From Brugia malayi (lineage: Eukaryota > Nematoda > Chromadorea > Rhabditida > Onchocercidae), in assembly GCF_000002995.4 (NCBI RefSeq), contig NW_025062479.1, forward strand, positions 16,116,721 to 16,180,720: 64,000 nt of DNA. Direction: 5' to 3'. Below the pieces are notes generated by a model that had not been told where the DNA came from, ran no database searches, and saw nothing but the letters and a program-made list of their open reading frames with translations. Of the stretch, positions 12,619 through 24,200 are shown one piece after another. The translations under genes were made by a program, and so were the position numbers. The first letter of the stretch is position 1, and each line of letters starts with the position of its first letter.

Positions 12619-13292
12619 TTACGTTACAAATTTTACAGAACACAGGAGTAGTACCTTATGTAAAATACCAGCATCCCTAAATTCGTCTGATGCTACCATG
12701 AAGCCAAGTTGTTCGTAAAACTTTACAGTACTGTAGTGTGAATATGTTACCAGAACTTGCCTACTGTAGAAACATTCTGCTAACTCTATAGCACGTCGAC
12801 ATAGGCGATACCCCATAGCTCGTCCTCGCCAGTCCTAAAAGGAAATAAACAATTTTTAATAAAGAAATTCTTTCTAATAAAAATTAAATAAAAGAACCTG
12901 GTGATATATAGCAAACCAGTTCTGAAATTGACTAGATATTTTATATAAGTCGAATTAAAAAGTATCACAAAACCATCAACTTTACAATACAATGGACTTC
13001 ATTTCGGAATGAAAAGAGATGCACAAGGAAAGCTTACCTTGCGGACAGCAACTTGCTCCAGCTTGATGTACGGTTGGATGGAATGTAGACGACAAATGCC
13101 GATCACCGAGTTGTTACCTGTCAACTGAACCACAATGTGCCTACTATTCCTATCCTCTGCATCAATTTCTGATAATTCCTGTAAACCGCACTCTTGGCAG
13201 AATATTTCACGACAAAACAAACGACACTGTGTTAACAAGCCTTCATCCTTCCATACATCAAAATCTTGGATAGTAACTTCATATCCTATCAT
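12619..13292 (-). CDS. GNAT-family N-acetyltransferase
   Basis: Two exons (13292-13038 and 12834-12619) encode 156 aa. The acetyl-CoA-binding motif A is visible at the exon junction: LEQVAVRK joined to DWRGRAMGYRL, where RGRAMG stands for the usual Arg-Gly-x-Gly-x-Gly, with Ala at the first conserved Gly. Motif B-like sequence follows (VTYSHYSTVKFYEQLGF) and the C-terminal segment DEFRDAGILHKVL resembles that of ElaA/YitI-type acetyltransferases. The substrate is unknown. The ATG at 13292 is preceded by TTAATTTCAG two bases upstream, an excellent trans-splice acceptor. The longer open frame reaching 13346 starts with TTG and is not used here. It is the likely first gene of a pair with jmjd-5 and diverges from the protease gene across 298 bp. 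Confidence 0.88.
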
Positions 13293-13590
13293 TTCTGAAA
13301 TTAAATTTCGTTCAAATTCCACTGCTAAACAGTTCACAACGGACAACTACAAGCTAACTCCTACCTTCACGTAAATCTAATCAGAGCACTCAGCAGATTA
13401 TGATGTCTGTTCTACAGTATCCAGAAAAACATTCCAAGTGTCCTTCCTGGTTTGCAGCATAGTATTGGAATAAAACTTGGATATAATTGGAAAGGTTGAA
13501 AGGTTGCAACTTATTGTTTGTTATTGTATAAGAGATAATTGGTTGGTTACAAGAGTCATTGTTGTCTTGCTAGTGTTCGTTTGTAGGGAG
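13293..13590. promoter_or_regulatory. compact divergent intergenic region
   Basis: These 298 bp lie between the ATG of the minus-strand acetyltransferase and the ATG of the plus-strand protease gene. Both edges carry acceptor-like sites (TTTCAG on the minus strand, TTTGTAG ending at 13586 on the plus strand), so promoters and outrons for both directions must fit inside or overlap. I see no clear TATA box. Confidence 0.6.
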
Positions 13591-15323
13591 ATGACAAAAG
13601 AAGATAAAACGTCAAATGATGAGGGAAATGTGGAAATGTCATCGTGAGTATCTTTCTCTGGGAAAGAATTGGGGAAGCGAACATTTTTATGTATCACTAT
13701 TGAGCAGTTGCAGAGTAATCGTCCGATTATTTAATTTAGGAATTTTTTCTCTTCTTTCAGGATTAGCTCATAACACTAGCACTTACATCAAATCCTGATA
13801 GTTCATCGTTCTATTCTGCTCTTAACTTTCTTTTTATATCTTTATGAATTTAGTATATATACCCGTCTTTGGTATTCTAAATTTCCAAGTATAGACTTCC
13901 CAATGAAATAATTATTTCATGCTGTCAATTTTATGCTATCTTTTCAGCTTGATTTTAGCTTAGCCTAAATAGTTACATATAGGCTAAGAAGTATGTCATT
14001 ACATGTATAAACACAATATAATTCGCTTCGTTCCTTACTTTAACATTGAAGTGAATTTACTTTTATAACAAAAACCTTTCACCTAATTTCAATTGTTTTT
14101 CTTCCCAAAATAAAGTTTTTATTTCTAGCATTTAAAGACACTTCAAACTCCTAAAAACTTTCCAGGTCAGTATCAGATGTTGGAACATGTCAAAGTTTAC
14201 CATCACAGATTTTTACATGTGTTTCGCTAGCCGATGATAATAATTCCATCACTGCTAGCCTAACATCGCTCACCCAAGAGGATTCTCAGAAAGTGAAGCA
14301 CGTAAAGCAAAAAGATGAAATCCGGATAACCGGTGGAACGGAAAAGAGTTCGATAAGTAGGACAAAAAGACGAGTACACAACGAAGAAGTAGTGTTTTGC
14401 TTAAATATGGAATTAAAAAAAAAAATAAAAAAACTTATATATGAATGCAATTAAATTAAACTAAATTAAATTGAACTAAAAATTTATTGTTGATTAGATA
14501 ATCTATGGGGAACGGATTGCGGATGATTTAATCAACGAATATTGTGATAAGCTTAATACAGCTCTACGACATCGATTTGATGGCATGCTCGCCATTCAGT
14601 ACATTGCAGTAAGAGCTGATCATCGTTGTTTAAATCATTCATTACATCATTAGCAGGATCAGTCTGTTGAAATAATTTATTCAGTGCACAAATTTTATTC
14701 CCTCAACTTCCTCTGTAAAGGTCAGCATTGTTAAACTTTTTGTTTTATACAAAAATTCCTTATAACAGATAAGCAGAGATCTCGCAGTTACAATGATATG
14801 TTTCTAGCTGAGATTTTCGCTCATAAGCAAAATCTCTTTCAGCTAGACCCACAGAACCTGGATAGGCTCATAACTGGCAGAAAACCAGTCCTTCAGATTC
14901 TTTTGGATCAAAAACGTGAGCACTATGTTCTGGTTGAACGAACACTTGTTGATGATACCGTGATCGTATTTGACTCTCTTGCTACTTCTAGAAAAAAGGC
15001 CAAGAATGCGGTAGGTTATCGATTTGAAGTTTCCAAATCTTATATTTGAACTAGGGAAGTTTGTGATAAGTTGTACATCTCAAAAAACTTAGCATTAAAA
15101 TTCCATCGAATTTTAGTTAAATCGTGGATTAGCGGAACAGATTTTTAATATGTTCAACCACTTATCACCGATCGATGGAGTAAAAGTACGATATGAAATT
15201 GCAATCGAAAAACAAGATGATATGTGGTCATGTGGCTTACGCACAGTTGCATATATCACATGCCGAGCGTTCGATAATGATCCTCAGTGGTACAAGCTTT
15301 CAAATCAGAAAGTTAATGCATAA
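13591..15323 (+). CDS. Ulp1-like (C48 family) cysteine protease
   Basis: Six exons (13591-13643, 14166-14388, 14498-14608, 14657-14720, 14769-15010, 15117-15323) join in phase to 299 aa. The first 92 residues are Ser/Thr-rich and probably disordered. The C-terminal half has the layout of Ulp1/SENP-type papain-fold proteases: His202 (REHYVLVE), Asp219 (VIVFDSL), Gln264 and Cys270 (KQDDMWSCGLRTVAY), with five residues between Gln and Cys as in SENPs. C48 enzymes cleave SUMO, NEDD8 or related isopeptide bonds, and the family also includes many transposon-linked and orphan members. The segment following the Cys (ITCRAFDNDPQ) recalls that latter group. The substrate is unknown. The end of exon 2 (donor GTAGTG) is the weakest junction. 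ATG lies four bases after a TTTGTAG acceptor. Confidence 0.8.
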
Positions 15324-15621
15324 TAACATCAAACTAACTTTAAGACAAAAATAATAAAAATCAGCGATCAGTGCAGTATGCAGAGTAGTTACAAACTTGA
15401 TGGAGACTATCTTTATGAACCATAAGAAAATGCATGACTGGATTTTTTAAGGAAAAGGAGTAATATGAAAGCTTCCTAAATTTTACCAGCTATTTGAAAA
15501 AGTCAGTGAATGCTATGTAAATCACTCATGCAAATCGAAACTCTTGCAGAATTTCTCATAGGGATCTTCTTTCAACTAGCTGAACTCTTATGCAAATCAT
15601 TTTTGCAGCTACATATTCAAC
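15324..15621 (+). promoter_or_regulatory. short spacer with trans-splice-like acceptor
   Basis: 298 bp separate the protease stop from the next ATG. A TTTTTGCAG acceptor (cut after 15608) precedes that ATG by 13 bases. The spacing fits an operon spacer but could also be an ordinary short intergenic region. Confidence 0.45.
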
Positions 15622-16487
15622 ATGGAAAAAGTCTTCAAATATTTCTGTAATTTACTGAATGAGCAAAATCCGGATGTTGAAGAATTTCGATATGCATTTG
15701 AACGATTTGGAAAGTAAGTTGGAAAGATACTTTGAAAGAATGGATTAGAGTGTGAATATGATGCTCAAGTTTGTTGGAGTTGAAATACTCAAGTAACTGA
15801 AAAGAAATGTTTCGAAAAAGCTTATTATGTTTATTGAAAAGCGTGTTGTTCAAAAACAAGCTAAGTTGAAACTACTTATCTAGCGAAAAAAAAACAAGCT
15901 AAGTTGAAACTAATCATAGGAAATGAAAAATGTGTTTCTTAGAAAACTTTTATAAATTTGACTCCTTCATGATTTGGTAAAACAACTTATCGAATATAGA
16001 GAAACACGAATATAGAGAACATAAGGATATGCAAATTTTTCATCAAAAATTCAAACAATTAATTGGTAGACTTTTGAAAGAATAGTGCAAACTGTTCATG
16101 TATCCATCTGAGTCGAACTGACAGGTAGTCCCTGTGGTTCATGATACAGTTGAATGTATAAACAACATGATAACTAATAGACAGTACAATTGAGAGCATT
16201 CTTTTGACTGATTTTTCTTAATTCTAGGAGAATTCTAACATTTTCTAACTATCCAAAAAAAAGTGTTTAGCTTCTCATCAATTTCATTAACCTTCTAGAT
16301 GTATTTCAGATGGATGCATCATCATTCGAAAGCAGAAGAGGCCATCTTTAAAATAGCGAAACGAAATGATCACCAATTTCACATTGAGAATAGCGGCATG
16401 CAGGAAATGAATATGTTAAGTGAAAATAGCACAACATCCAGTGAGCGGCAAAGAAGTCTGAAGAAAAATGATAAACCGGATGAATGA
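15622..16487 (+). CDS. small unrecognised two-exon gene (89 aa)
   Basis: Exon 1, 15622-15713, ends at a perfect GTAAGT donor; exon 2, 16310-16487, follows a TATTTCAG acceptor and ends in TGA. The product has 89 aa: an amphipathic N-terminal half (MEKVFKYFCNLL, then PDVEEFRYAFERFGK), a His-rich WMHHHSK at the junction, a basic helix and a Ser/Thr-, Lys- and Glu-rich disordered tail. No signal peptide or membrane segment is visible. I do not recognise the family. A weak resemblance of the junction segment to the RWL...EEA motif of SLC22 transporters is not convincing because no membrane spans exist. Confidence 0.55.
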
Positions 16488-17199
16488 GTACTATCAACAG
16501 TGATTCGAATTTTGTTGCCATTATGATGGGTATTTTTATGGTTTATATTATCGAATTAAATAAGAAAAAATTTATCCATTAATTTATCGAATACTGTAAA
16601 ATAAAGTAAACTAAAATCAAAATAATTAGGCAATTTCAAAAAGTGAATTATTGAAAGATGTGAAAGTATGATATAAGTAGGCTTAACAAGTAATTTAAGG
16701 GATATGAATAAACTAGTACAGAAGGCTATTACTTACTAAATCTCAATGACCAGAACATAAATATGTCTCTGGAATAGTTCCAATCAACTATCCAAATGTC
16801 AAAGCGTAGAAGTGATATAAGATAAGAAGATTAGAATGATCAAAAATAAAAGCTGACAGATGCGATGTTTCCATTTTATGCGAATGGCGAAAATGTAATT
16901 GAATTCAATAGAGAGGGTTACCTTTCGCTGCTGTAAGTTTACCCTGCCTTTTGGACTGAGCTGCATCTTACGGTTGGTCGATGTTCACATTAACATGTGA
17001 TCAATTGCCGAGTTTTGCTGCCAGTTCAACTTCTACTGTTGAGCACGATGGCTTACGTTTACTATAGTGTTCTAAAAGTAAGCTTGATTCTAGCGCTTGA
17101 ATACTATAGTCAGAATTAATTTTCGGTTTGACTGATTTGCACCCTTATGTATAGATGTTTTGTTAGACTCTTGAGTGTTTTAATTACAGGTCACGTAAA
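16488..17199. other. intergenic region upstream of trx-2
   Basis: 712 bp with no gene visible. It ends in a TTTAATTACAG acceptor (cut after 17189) ten bases before the trx-2 ATG, consistent with trans-splicing. Confidence 0.5.
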
Positions 17200-18771
17200 A
17201 TGTTAACGGGTTCACGGACACATTTACAGTTGTATCGTATGTATAAATTATTTCTTGGTCAGTGTATCGCTTCATCAAGCATGCGATTTTATTCATTATT
17301 TCCAATACACCTTATCAAATTACCGTTGAAAGGATTGCGAATCAATAATGGACTTACCGTACGTTTTTAGTATTACCTATTTAAAAGGTTGTCTTTTCCA
17401 TTCCACAGTTCTTTTGTTTTATTCTTTCTTTGCATTATATATTATTTCTTTTTTTTCATGCTATTAATTTATGTCACATGTTTTTGGTTTTTTTTATTGT
17501 GTTTTTTTTTTTCCATATCTATTCCATTTGGTTCCTCATACATACGTCAACTTCAGGCAGCAAAAAAAGGTCTAATCCACGTTTTTAGAAAATACGGATG
17601 AATCGTTGGCGGAAATTTTTTCACTACCTATATTAAATCAGATGCATAACTGAAAATTGGAAAAAATTATGTTTCTGGAAATTATGTCTTAAAGATCGTG
17701 CGGGCAGTATTTAATAGCTGTGTTAATTTTCTGTCTTTCTAAATTTTATCTTCATATTTCAAAATTCGTCACTTTTAGTTGAAGGATTCTGTGCTCTTTC
17801 GAAGATTTTGTAATGACGAGTCATTGGCTGTTATCTTTAACATTGAAGGCGAAGAAGATTTCGCAGAAAAGGTATTGTTTTCTGTATTGAGTTTCTATTG
17901 CTAAATGCGTTTCATTTTAGCGATTCATTAACAGATTTGATAAGAAATTAGATGCAAATAATCGTTCAGAATTTTCAAACCGAGGCAATATATATCATGT
18001 TGTTGAATTACCCTACAATAAACAACGTAATGATTGTTAAGTTCAGTTATTATAATCTAGTTACTTCGTAGTAGAATCTAATTATCTATTTATCAAGGTT
18101 GCCAGGAATTTTGCGAAATGTGTTTCCAAGTGAAATGAGCAATCATTTTTATTGTACTGTGCAGGTTATGAACTCTTCTGTCCCAGTACTCGTTGATTTT
18201 TATGCTGATTGGTGTGGGCCATGTAAAATGCTAGGACCGCGAATCGAAGCCAAAGTTGTTGGTCGAGAAGGAAATGTAAGTGATGTTACATGAAGTAAAC
18301 ACTTCATTTGTTTGAATTTGTCATAAACATAATAGAAAGTGTCTGATTTTAATGGGGAATACAGCATGACTTTTTTTCTTCACAGACCCATAATAGACAC
18401 ATCATTGTAAGTCTATGAAAATTATCAGTCAAAAAAAAGCTTACTGAAACACCCAATAAAAGTGAGTTTATTGCATATGTACTTCACTTGTCAAAGATGT
18501 ATTCCGGTATTTGGGTTTTTTTCAGAAGTCCAATAGATTCATTACTGTGCTGCATCAGGATTCGCTCAACTTATTTGAATTAAGCATATTTCAGATTAGG
18601 CTAGCAAAAGTGAATGTCGATTATGCAGCAGATGTGGCAATGGATTATGATGTGAATGCTGTACCCACTGTTGTTGCAGTGAAATCCGGTCAAGTTGTTG
18701 CACGTTTCGAAGGCGTAAAAACTGATGACGAACTGGATTATTTTATTGACAGTATTATTGATTCAGAGTAA
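17200..18771 (+). CDS. trx-2: mitochondrial thioredoxin
   Basis: Four exons (17200-17358, 17779-17871, 18165-18275, 18595-18771) join in phase to 179 aa. The first about 70 residues are rich in Arg, Lys, Ser and Leu with few acids, as in a mitochondrial presequence. The thioredoxin fold follows: [12 protein letters not shown] joined to [12 protein letters not shown], the active site Trp100-Cys-Gly-Pro-Cys104, and the cis-Pro loop NAVPTV (Pro145). It reduces disulfides of mitochondrial proteins such as peroxiredoxin using thioredoxin reductase and NADPH. The ATG sits ten bases after a TTACAG acceptor. Exons 2-4 match the layout of C. elegans TRX-2; the presequence exon is assigned by phase and composition only. 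Confidence 0.92.
17921..18040 (+). other. in-frame cryptic/poison exon within trx-2 intron 2
   Basis: After a TTCATTTTAG acceptor there are 39 codons open in the frame continuing from trx-2 exon 2, then TAA (18038-18040). Inclusion would end the protein before the WCGPC site. The segment is not needed for the thioredoxin fold, since exon 2 joins exon 3 with family-typical sequence. It may be a regulated non-productive exon or chance. Confidence 0.3.
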
Positions 18772-21255
18772 AATTAATGCTTGAAGTGATGTCAGAGTAA
18801 TACTTCTTAGGAATACGGACATTCAGTAGACAAATTTTGCATTAATTCTGTGGAGTACTACTGATCGGTGAAGAAAATGATTTGAGTTACTGAACTTCTT
18901 TTACCATACTTTGTGAAGCGTATGCCACTGCACAATATGCCACCATGCAACAAAAGTAATGAAGAAAACATTTTAAATGGAGTGACAAAAAACACAGACT
19001 GCAATAAATGGCAGCGTATCACTAAATAGATCCCTTACCGTTGGATAAAGTCTAATCGAATAAATAAATTTTGCCACATAAATAAGATCCATTCATTTGC
19101 GTTTAAGCTGGGGAAAATGACATTACGATTTTTTTATAATTAATTATGTACTTCCTTATCAAAATTTCATTTTCTTCAGAAATTTAATGAAAATCATCTT
19201 TTTTTTTTTTTTTAAATTTCGTGTTCGGAACAAGAATATTTTTTAGAACGATCTTTGGTGAGTAACTGGGAAATAATAGGGAGGTCAGCTGGGTCTATCC
19301 ATATTTCAGTGTTGCTAATAGATGTATGTTCCTCAGTGGAAAAAAAGTGCTTTTAATTGTAGATATGAAGTAAAGCAATCTAAACTGAAACAAAAAAAAC
19401 AAAGGAATATAAGCGCGTGGTTTTACAATTTCGGTTTCTGTTCCATAACAATATAAGAAAAAGCTTAAAGAATGGTAAAGTAACGAGCAATTTTATCTCG
19501 AACTTCATGTCGACAAGCAGCGGGAGGAAAAGAAGTATGTAAAGAAGAAATTGATCAGGTAGTACCTGAAGGTATAATATGATCTGGGAAACTGGACAGT
19601 CCCAGCAATCCCAGAAACGAAATTGATTCGAGTGGCCGAGAAGTTTCGTGTATGATGGCGCTCATGTCGAGAACTAGCCAGTACATTTCTAGTGATAGTA
19701 GATCAGCAAAGAAATGAGAAATAAAGCTTGACTGAAATAATAGACCTAGTTTGATTCAATTTGATATAAAGTAAAGGGGAATGACTGTGTTAATGAATTT
19801 TCTCATCAAAAAAGTCAATTGTGGGAGAGATTAAATTAGAAAAAGCTTACATATTTAGAAATAATCTCAAAGAATGAATTAATTTAGGTGAGTGATCTCA
19901 GAATTTTAATTAAAAAAAAAAGCCTTCACAATTGAAAGAAAAAAGGCACAGTGTATAAATAATATATATGATAAAAGCGTAAAATGATAAACAATTACTG
20001 TCTAATTAAGAAACAAATGAAAAATGAGGATGATAATGTAAGACTATCATAAATGAACTAGGGACGAGGAGAGTTTGATTTTATACACAAAGGGCAGTTG
20101 ATAGAGCTGGACTTGAAAGAAAATTGTTAATTTAATTCATATAATATAAACTAGTGATATGGGAAAAGTATTAATGGATTGTCCGGTAATGCTAGTTAAC
20201 TTGCAAAACTTTACAAAATTTTTAGCACGAATCTTTCCTGGGAATCAAAAATTTGAAGTCTAAAACCTGGCATATCAATTTCTTTTCTCTCATTATTAGG
20301 ATGGAAATTTTCTTATACCAGGCAATCATAGAAAAAAGTACTAGAAAAGTTAAATAGTATTTGTCGTCACCACCAAACAAAAAAATTTTTAGATTGGATC
20401 GAGTTATAGAAGGAATAGAATCGCATTTCTGGAAAAAAATAATAATATTTCGAATGCAAAGAAGTTTTAAGAAATTACGGCAGTACTTTAAAATTTGAAG
20501 AAAAATCATAGCTAAAATTTCCATGCCTAGAAAATTCCTTCCACTAATTAAATTTAATTTTTTTCTAAAACAAACAAAAATTGGAAAATTAAACATAAAA
20601 ACAATTAAAGAATGAAAACAACAAGAATAACACAGTAACAATAAGAAATTGAATATATAAGTTATTTATTCAGCTATAATTTCAAGTTATTTCTTTCTGA
20701 TTTCGATTTAGAAACAAAGCAAATGAAATAAGGTGAGGAAATCTTTAACAATATGAGTAGTGAATTGCAAAGATTATCCTGTAAAGAGCAAAAAACCATG
20801 AAAGAACAGATGTCAATAGGATTGAGCTAATGCTTCAGTAAATGTTTAGAATAATGCATCCGGAATACCGATAATCTCAGTCATTTTTCTCAAATTCATC
20901 TTTTCTTCTAATTTTGCTTATAACTGCTACTTCCATAAAGTTCATGACAAAATAAAAAAGAAAAACAAAATGATTCTTTTTATTTTCTTGCAAAAAAGAG
21001 AAAATAATGCATTTCTCCACCGGAAGACTGATTTTAAATTTCAAAGTTCGCCATTCGTCTTTTAATTCATTTTTTAATGAACCCATTTTATTTTCTATAG
21101 AATTTTGTAAACTATTTTCCGGGAGAACAGGAATGAGAGACCAACAAATGAGATCGATGTGATAAAAACGTCGTCCTCTAACATCTGACTTTCTAAACAA
21201 ATGCAAAATAAATATTTTAAGATTTTAATTCTTTTTTTTTCATCCAATTTCAATT
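18772..21255. other. convergent intergenic region between trx-2 and lam-2
   Basis: 2.5 kb between two gene 3' ends. I see no supported gene. Around 19500-19730 short coding-like fragments occur in shifting frames and may be a decayed gene. Minus-strand open frames at 20222-20641 and 20877-21206 are A+T-driven and may lie in the lam-2 3' UTR. A minus-strand AATAAA lies near 20660. Confidence 0.45.
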
Positions 21256-24200
21256 CTATTTGTGTCCCTCTTGTTCCAAATTAATTACATTGAAACATTT
21301 GTTCGGCAATGAATCACGTATTTCTTCAAGATTTTGCACTTCGTCTTTTAAAGTATCGATTTCATTTCTAAACTGCGTTATTGTGCGATCCTGCTCAATT
21401 TTTTGTTCTTTGAGCAATGATACCTACAAAAATATCGTTCGTTGATTTGAATGAAATCAAATAACCATTCTGGAAAAAAAAGGAAAGAATCGGAAACAAA
21501 AACGAATGAGAAACCTGTCATCGCATAATGCTGTTTAAATAAATGTACTTAATATAAATGACTGAAAAAAAAAAAAAAAGAATACCAACTGTTCAAGCAA
21601 TTTCAAACCTTATCAGCAAAATGAAATTACAAGTTAAGAAATGAGTAGTGTTTCCTTTTCCTAATCTCAACAAACAAAATTATAAAAAAAAAAAAATCAT
21701 TTAACCTGTTTATCTAAATCAGCACTGTTTAACAATTCTTCAGCTTGATCCAATTGTTTTTCCAGTTCATCCAATTCTTCAATATTCACACCATCTAAGG
21801 AATCTGAAGAAAAAAATCTATTTTGCGATTTTGTTTGAAATTATTAGCTTACGTTTCCTTGTGAGTGTGTGTGTATATGTGTATGATCATTCTGCAACTT
21901 TTATCCTTTTGAGAATGAATTATCAACGGCCTAATTAAAAAGAGATACAAAGAAAGGTTGGAAAAAACTTTTCAGATTATGAAATATCAGTGAAATTAAA
22001 CTTACTGAGTTGGTTAATAATACTTCTTAGGCTATCCTGCGCCTCACTGATAGTTTTATTCGCATCTTCAGCAGCTTTCTCCGCAAGTTGAGCTTTTTGA
22101 ACTGCCTTTAAATAATTTTTAATGGTGAAACTTGAAAGTAAAATTTGCACACTATTATTAGAAAAACATGAAATGAAAAAAAATTGTCCAGGTTATACCT
22201 CAGAAGCACGAGCTTTATCACTACTAGCCTGTCGTCTGTAATCCTCCATCGTTGTACTTGTCTCCTTGACATCACTGACCAATTGGTTAGCATCTGATTT
22301 TAATTGTTCTGCAGTTTTACGAACATATTGCGTCTGATTCCGTAATTCGTATGCCTCCTAAAAAAGATATAACTCTTAGACAAGTTTTTTAAAACAGAAT
22401 TACCTGAGCAATGTCAATAATGAAATAAATAATTCGAAATGAATATAATGCATGTTAAACATCTGAAATATCCGTATTTCGTCTGATTCCGTAATTCGAT
22501 TATAACAAAGTTCGAAGTGTGTTCATGTAGAAATTATCATTTTAGAAAGAATTAATTTAAAGAAAAAGAAAATTTATAAATACCTTGCTGATGCTTTTAG
22601 CTTCTTTTTCAGCTTGTAAAGCAATTTTTTCAGCCATCCGTGCGTCATTTTTGGCATTACCGATAGCATTTTCAGCTTCTCGAGTTGTTTCCTCGGCTAA
22701 AGCAATTTCTTTTTCAATCTCTTTCAGATTTCTCAGTTCTTCGATTGCTTCTGATTTAGTTGCATCTACTCGTTCTTGAAAATCTGAAATAAAACTTCTC
22801 ATAGGCTACAATTTAACTTCTTACTTTAAATTCCTACTAAATCACTGTTCATCTTATTTGAAAAAAGTCGATAAAGCATACGGAAAGAGAAATTTGCAAA
22901 GGCCTAAATTAAAGTGCTAGATTTGAAGAAAGATTATTACCAATGTAGAAAAATAAAATGAAAAACTAAAAAATTTGAGGTATGAATACCATTCAGTATT
23001 TCTAGCGTATGTTGTGCTTCCGTTAATGTATTTTCAGCAAGCGAAACAGCCTCCATAGCACGAGCTTTTGCAGCATCTACGTCAGCCAGCAGTTCATCCG
23101 AAACCTAGATAATACATACCTGTTTCATATAGTTAATGTTTAGACGATAAATTATAATAATGAGATATGGATTGTACAGATTACAAATAAGCAACGAAGT
23201 AAGTATAAGTAATTACTTTTTGTTGATCCTGAACCCTTTGCAATTCATATTTTGCTTCAGCAATTAATCGTACTGCTTCATCTATTAGTTCTTTATTAGC
23301 AGCTGCCTGTTCCTTAGCATTATCAGCAGTAGCTTTAGCATCCTCTGCGACTCGTTTCGCTTCTTCTTCGATCTAATATTAATAAAGAAATAAATACAAT
23401 CATTTAAACCAATATAATAAATCAAAAACTTCAAGATTTAATTTCTCGAATTTCTCAGTCTCAATAACAATTAAAAATACAGAAGCGCAGTATTAATCAT
23501 AAATTAAATTTATTTGTCCCTAATTATTTGCAACATAAAATACTAACTTGTTGTGGATCAATATTCGGTAACCGCAAACCCTCAACAACTGTTAAACTTT
23601 CTGCAGCTGCTTTGTATGCACGATCTGCTTCTGTTAATTGTTCCTCAGCAAGTTTACGAGTTTGATTCAGCAGTTTTTCGGTTGCATTTAAACGTTCCAT
23701 CATAATTGCAATTTCTTTGCTAGTAGCATCACCTGAATAAATCCGAATGCTAAAGCATTTAATTCCTTCATAACACTTGCAATATTCAATGGTGCACGAA
23801 AAGGAAAATAATATCGAGAGTTTCCAACTAAACTGTCAAGGAAGAAAATTAATCGATTGAATCAAATGTTTTGATAAGTTAACAGAGTAACAGTACGAAA
23901 TATTAACATACAAAAAGTAAAGTATTCATCGCTATAACTCCCTGATTCAGCATGAGATCTATTGGTTTAAGTAAATAAAAACCGTTCAGCAGATAAAAAT
24001 TCAACCATTTGTTTTTTCAGATTTTTTTTTAGTGTTTTTTCAAGCTAAAATATAGATGCAATTAAATTGAACATAAATATTATCTCTATCGCCAGAACAT
24101 TCACATTATCAGATCAAAACCTTCAATCGACATTTATAGCAATAATTTAAAATACGCTAAATTTATAATGATTTCATTTTTACCTCCAAAGATCACTTCT

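Noticed and set aside
12999..13346. Longer acetyltransferase frame beginning at 13346
   Set aside because: It begins with TTG, has no upstream exon, and an ideal TTTCAG acceptor lies two bases before the ATG at 13292. The frame also reads past the donor at 13037.
18099..18293. Frame reading into trx-2 exon 3 from upstream, as an alternative start
   Set aside because: Exon 2 joined to exon 3 gives the family-typical EDFAEKV..SSVPV sequence; the upstream part is intron.
20222..21206. Two long minus-strand frames (139 and 109 codons) after the lam-2 stop
   Set aside because: Both are dominated by Phe, Ile, Leu and Lys codons as expected from A+T-rich DNA, and no splice sites join them. They more likely lie in 3' UTR or intergenic sequence.
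22585..22779. Plus-strand Ser/Ala-rich frame
   Set aside because: It is the antisense shadow of a lam-2 coiled-coil exon.
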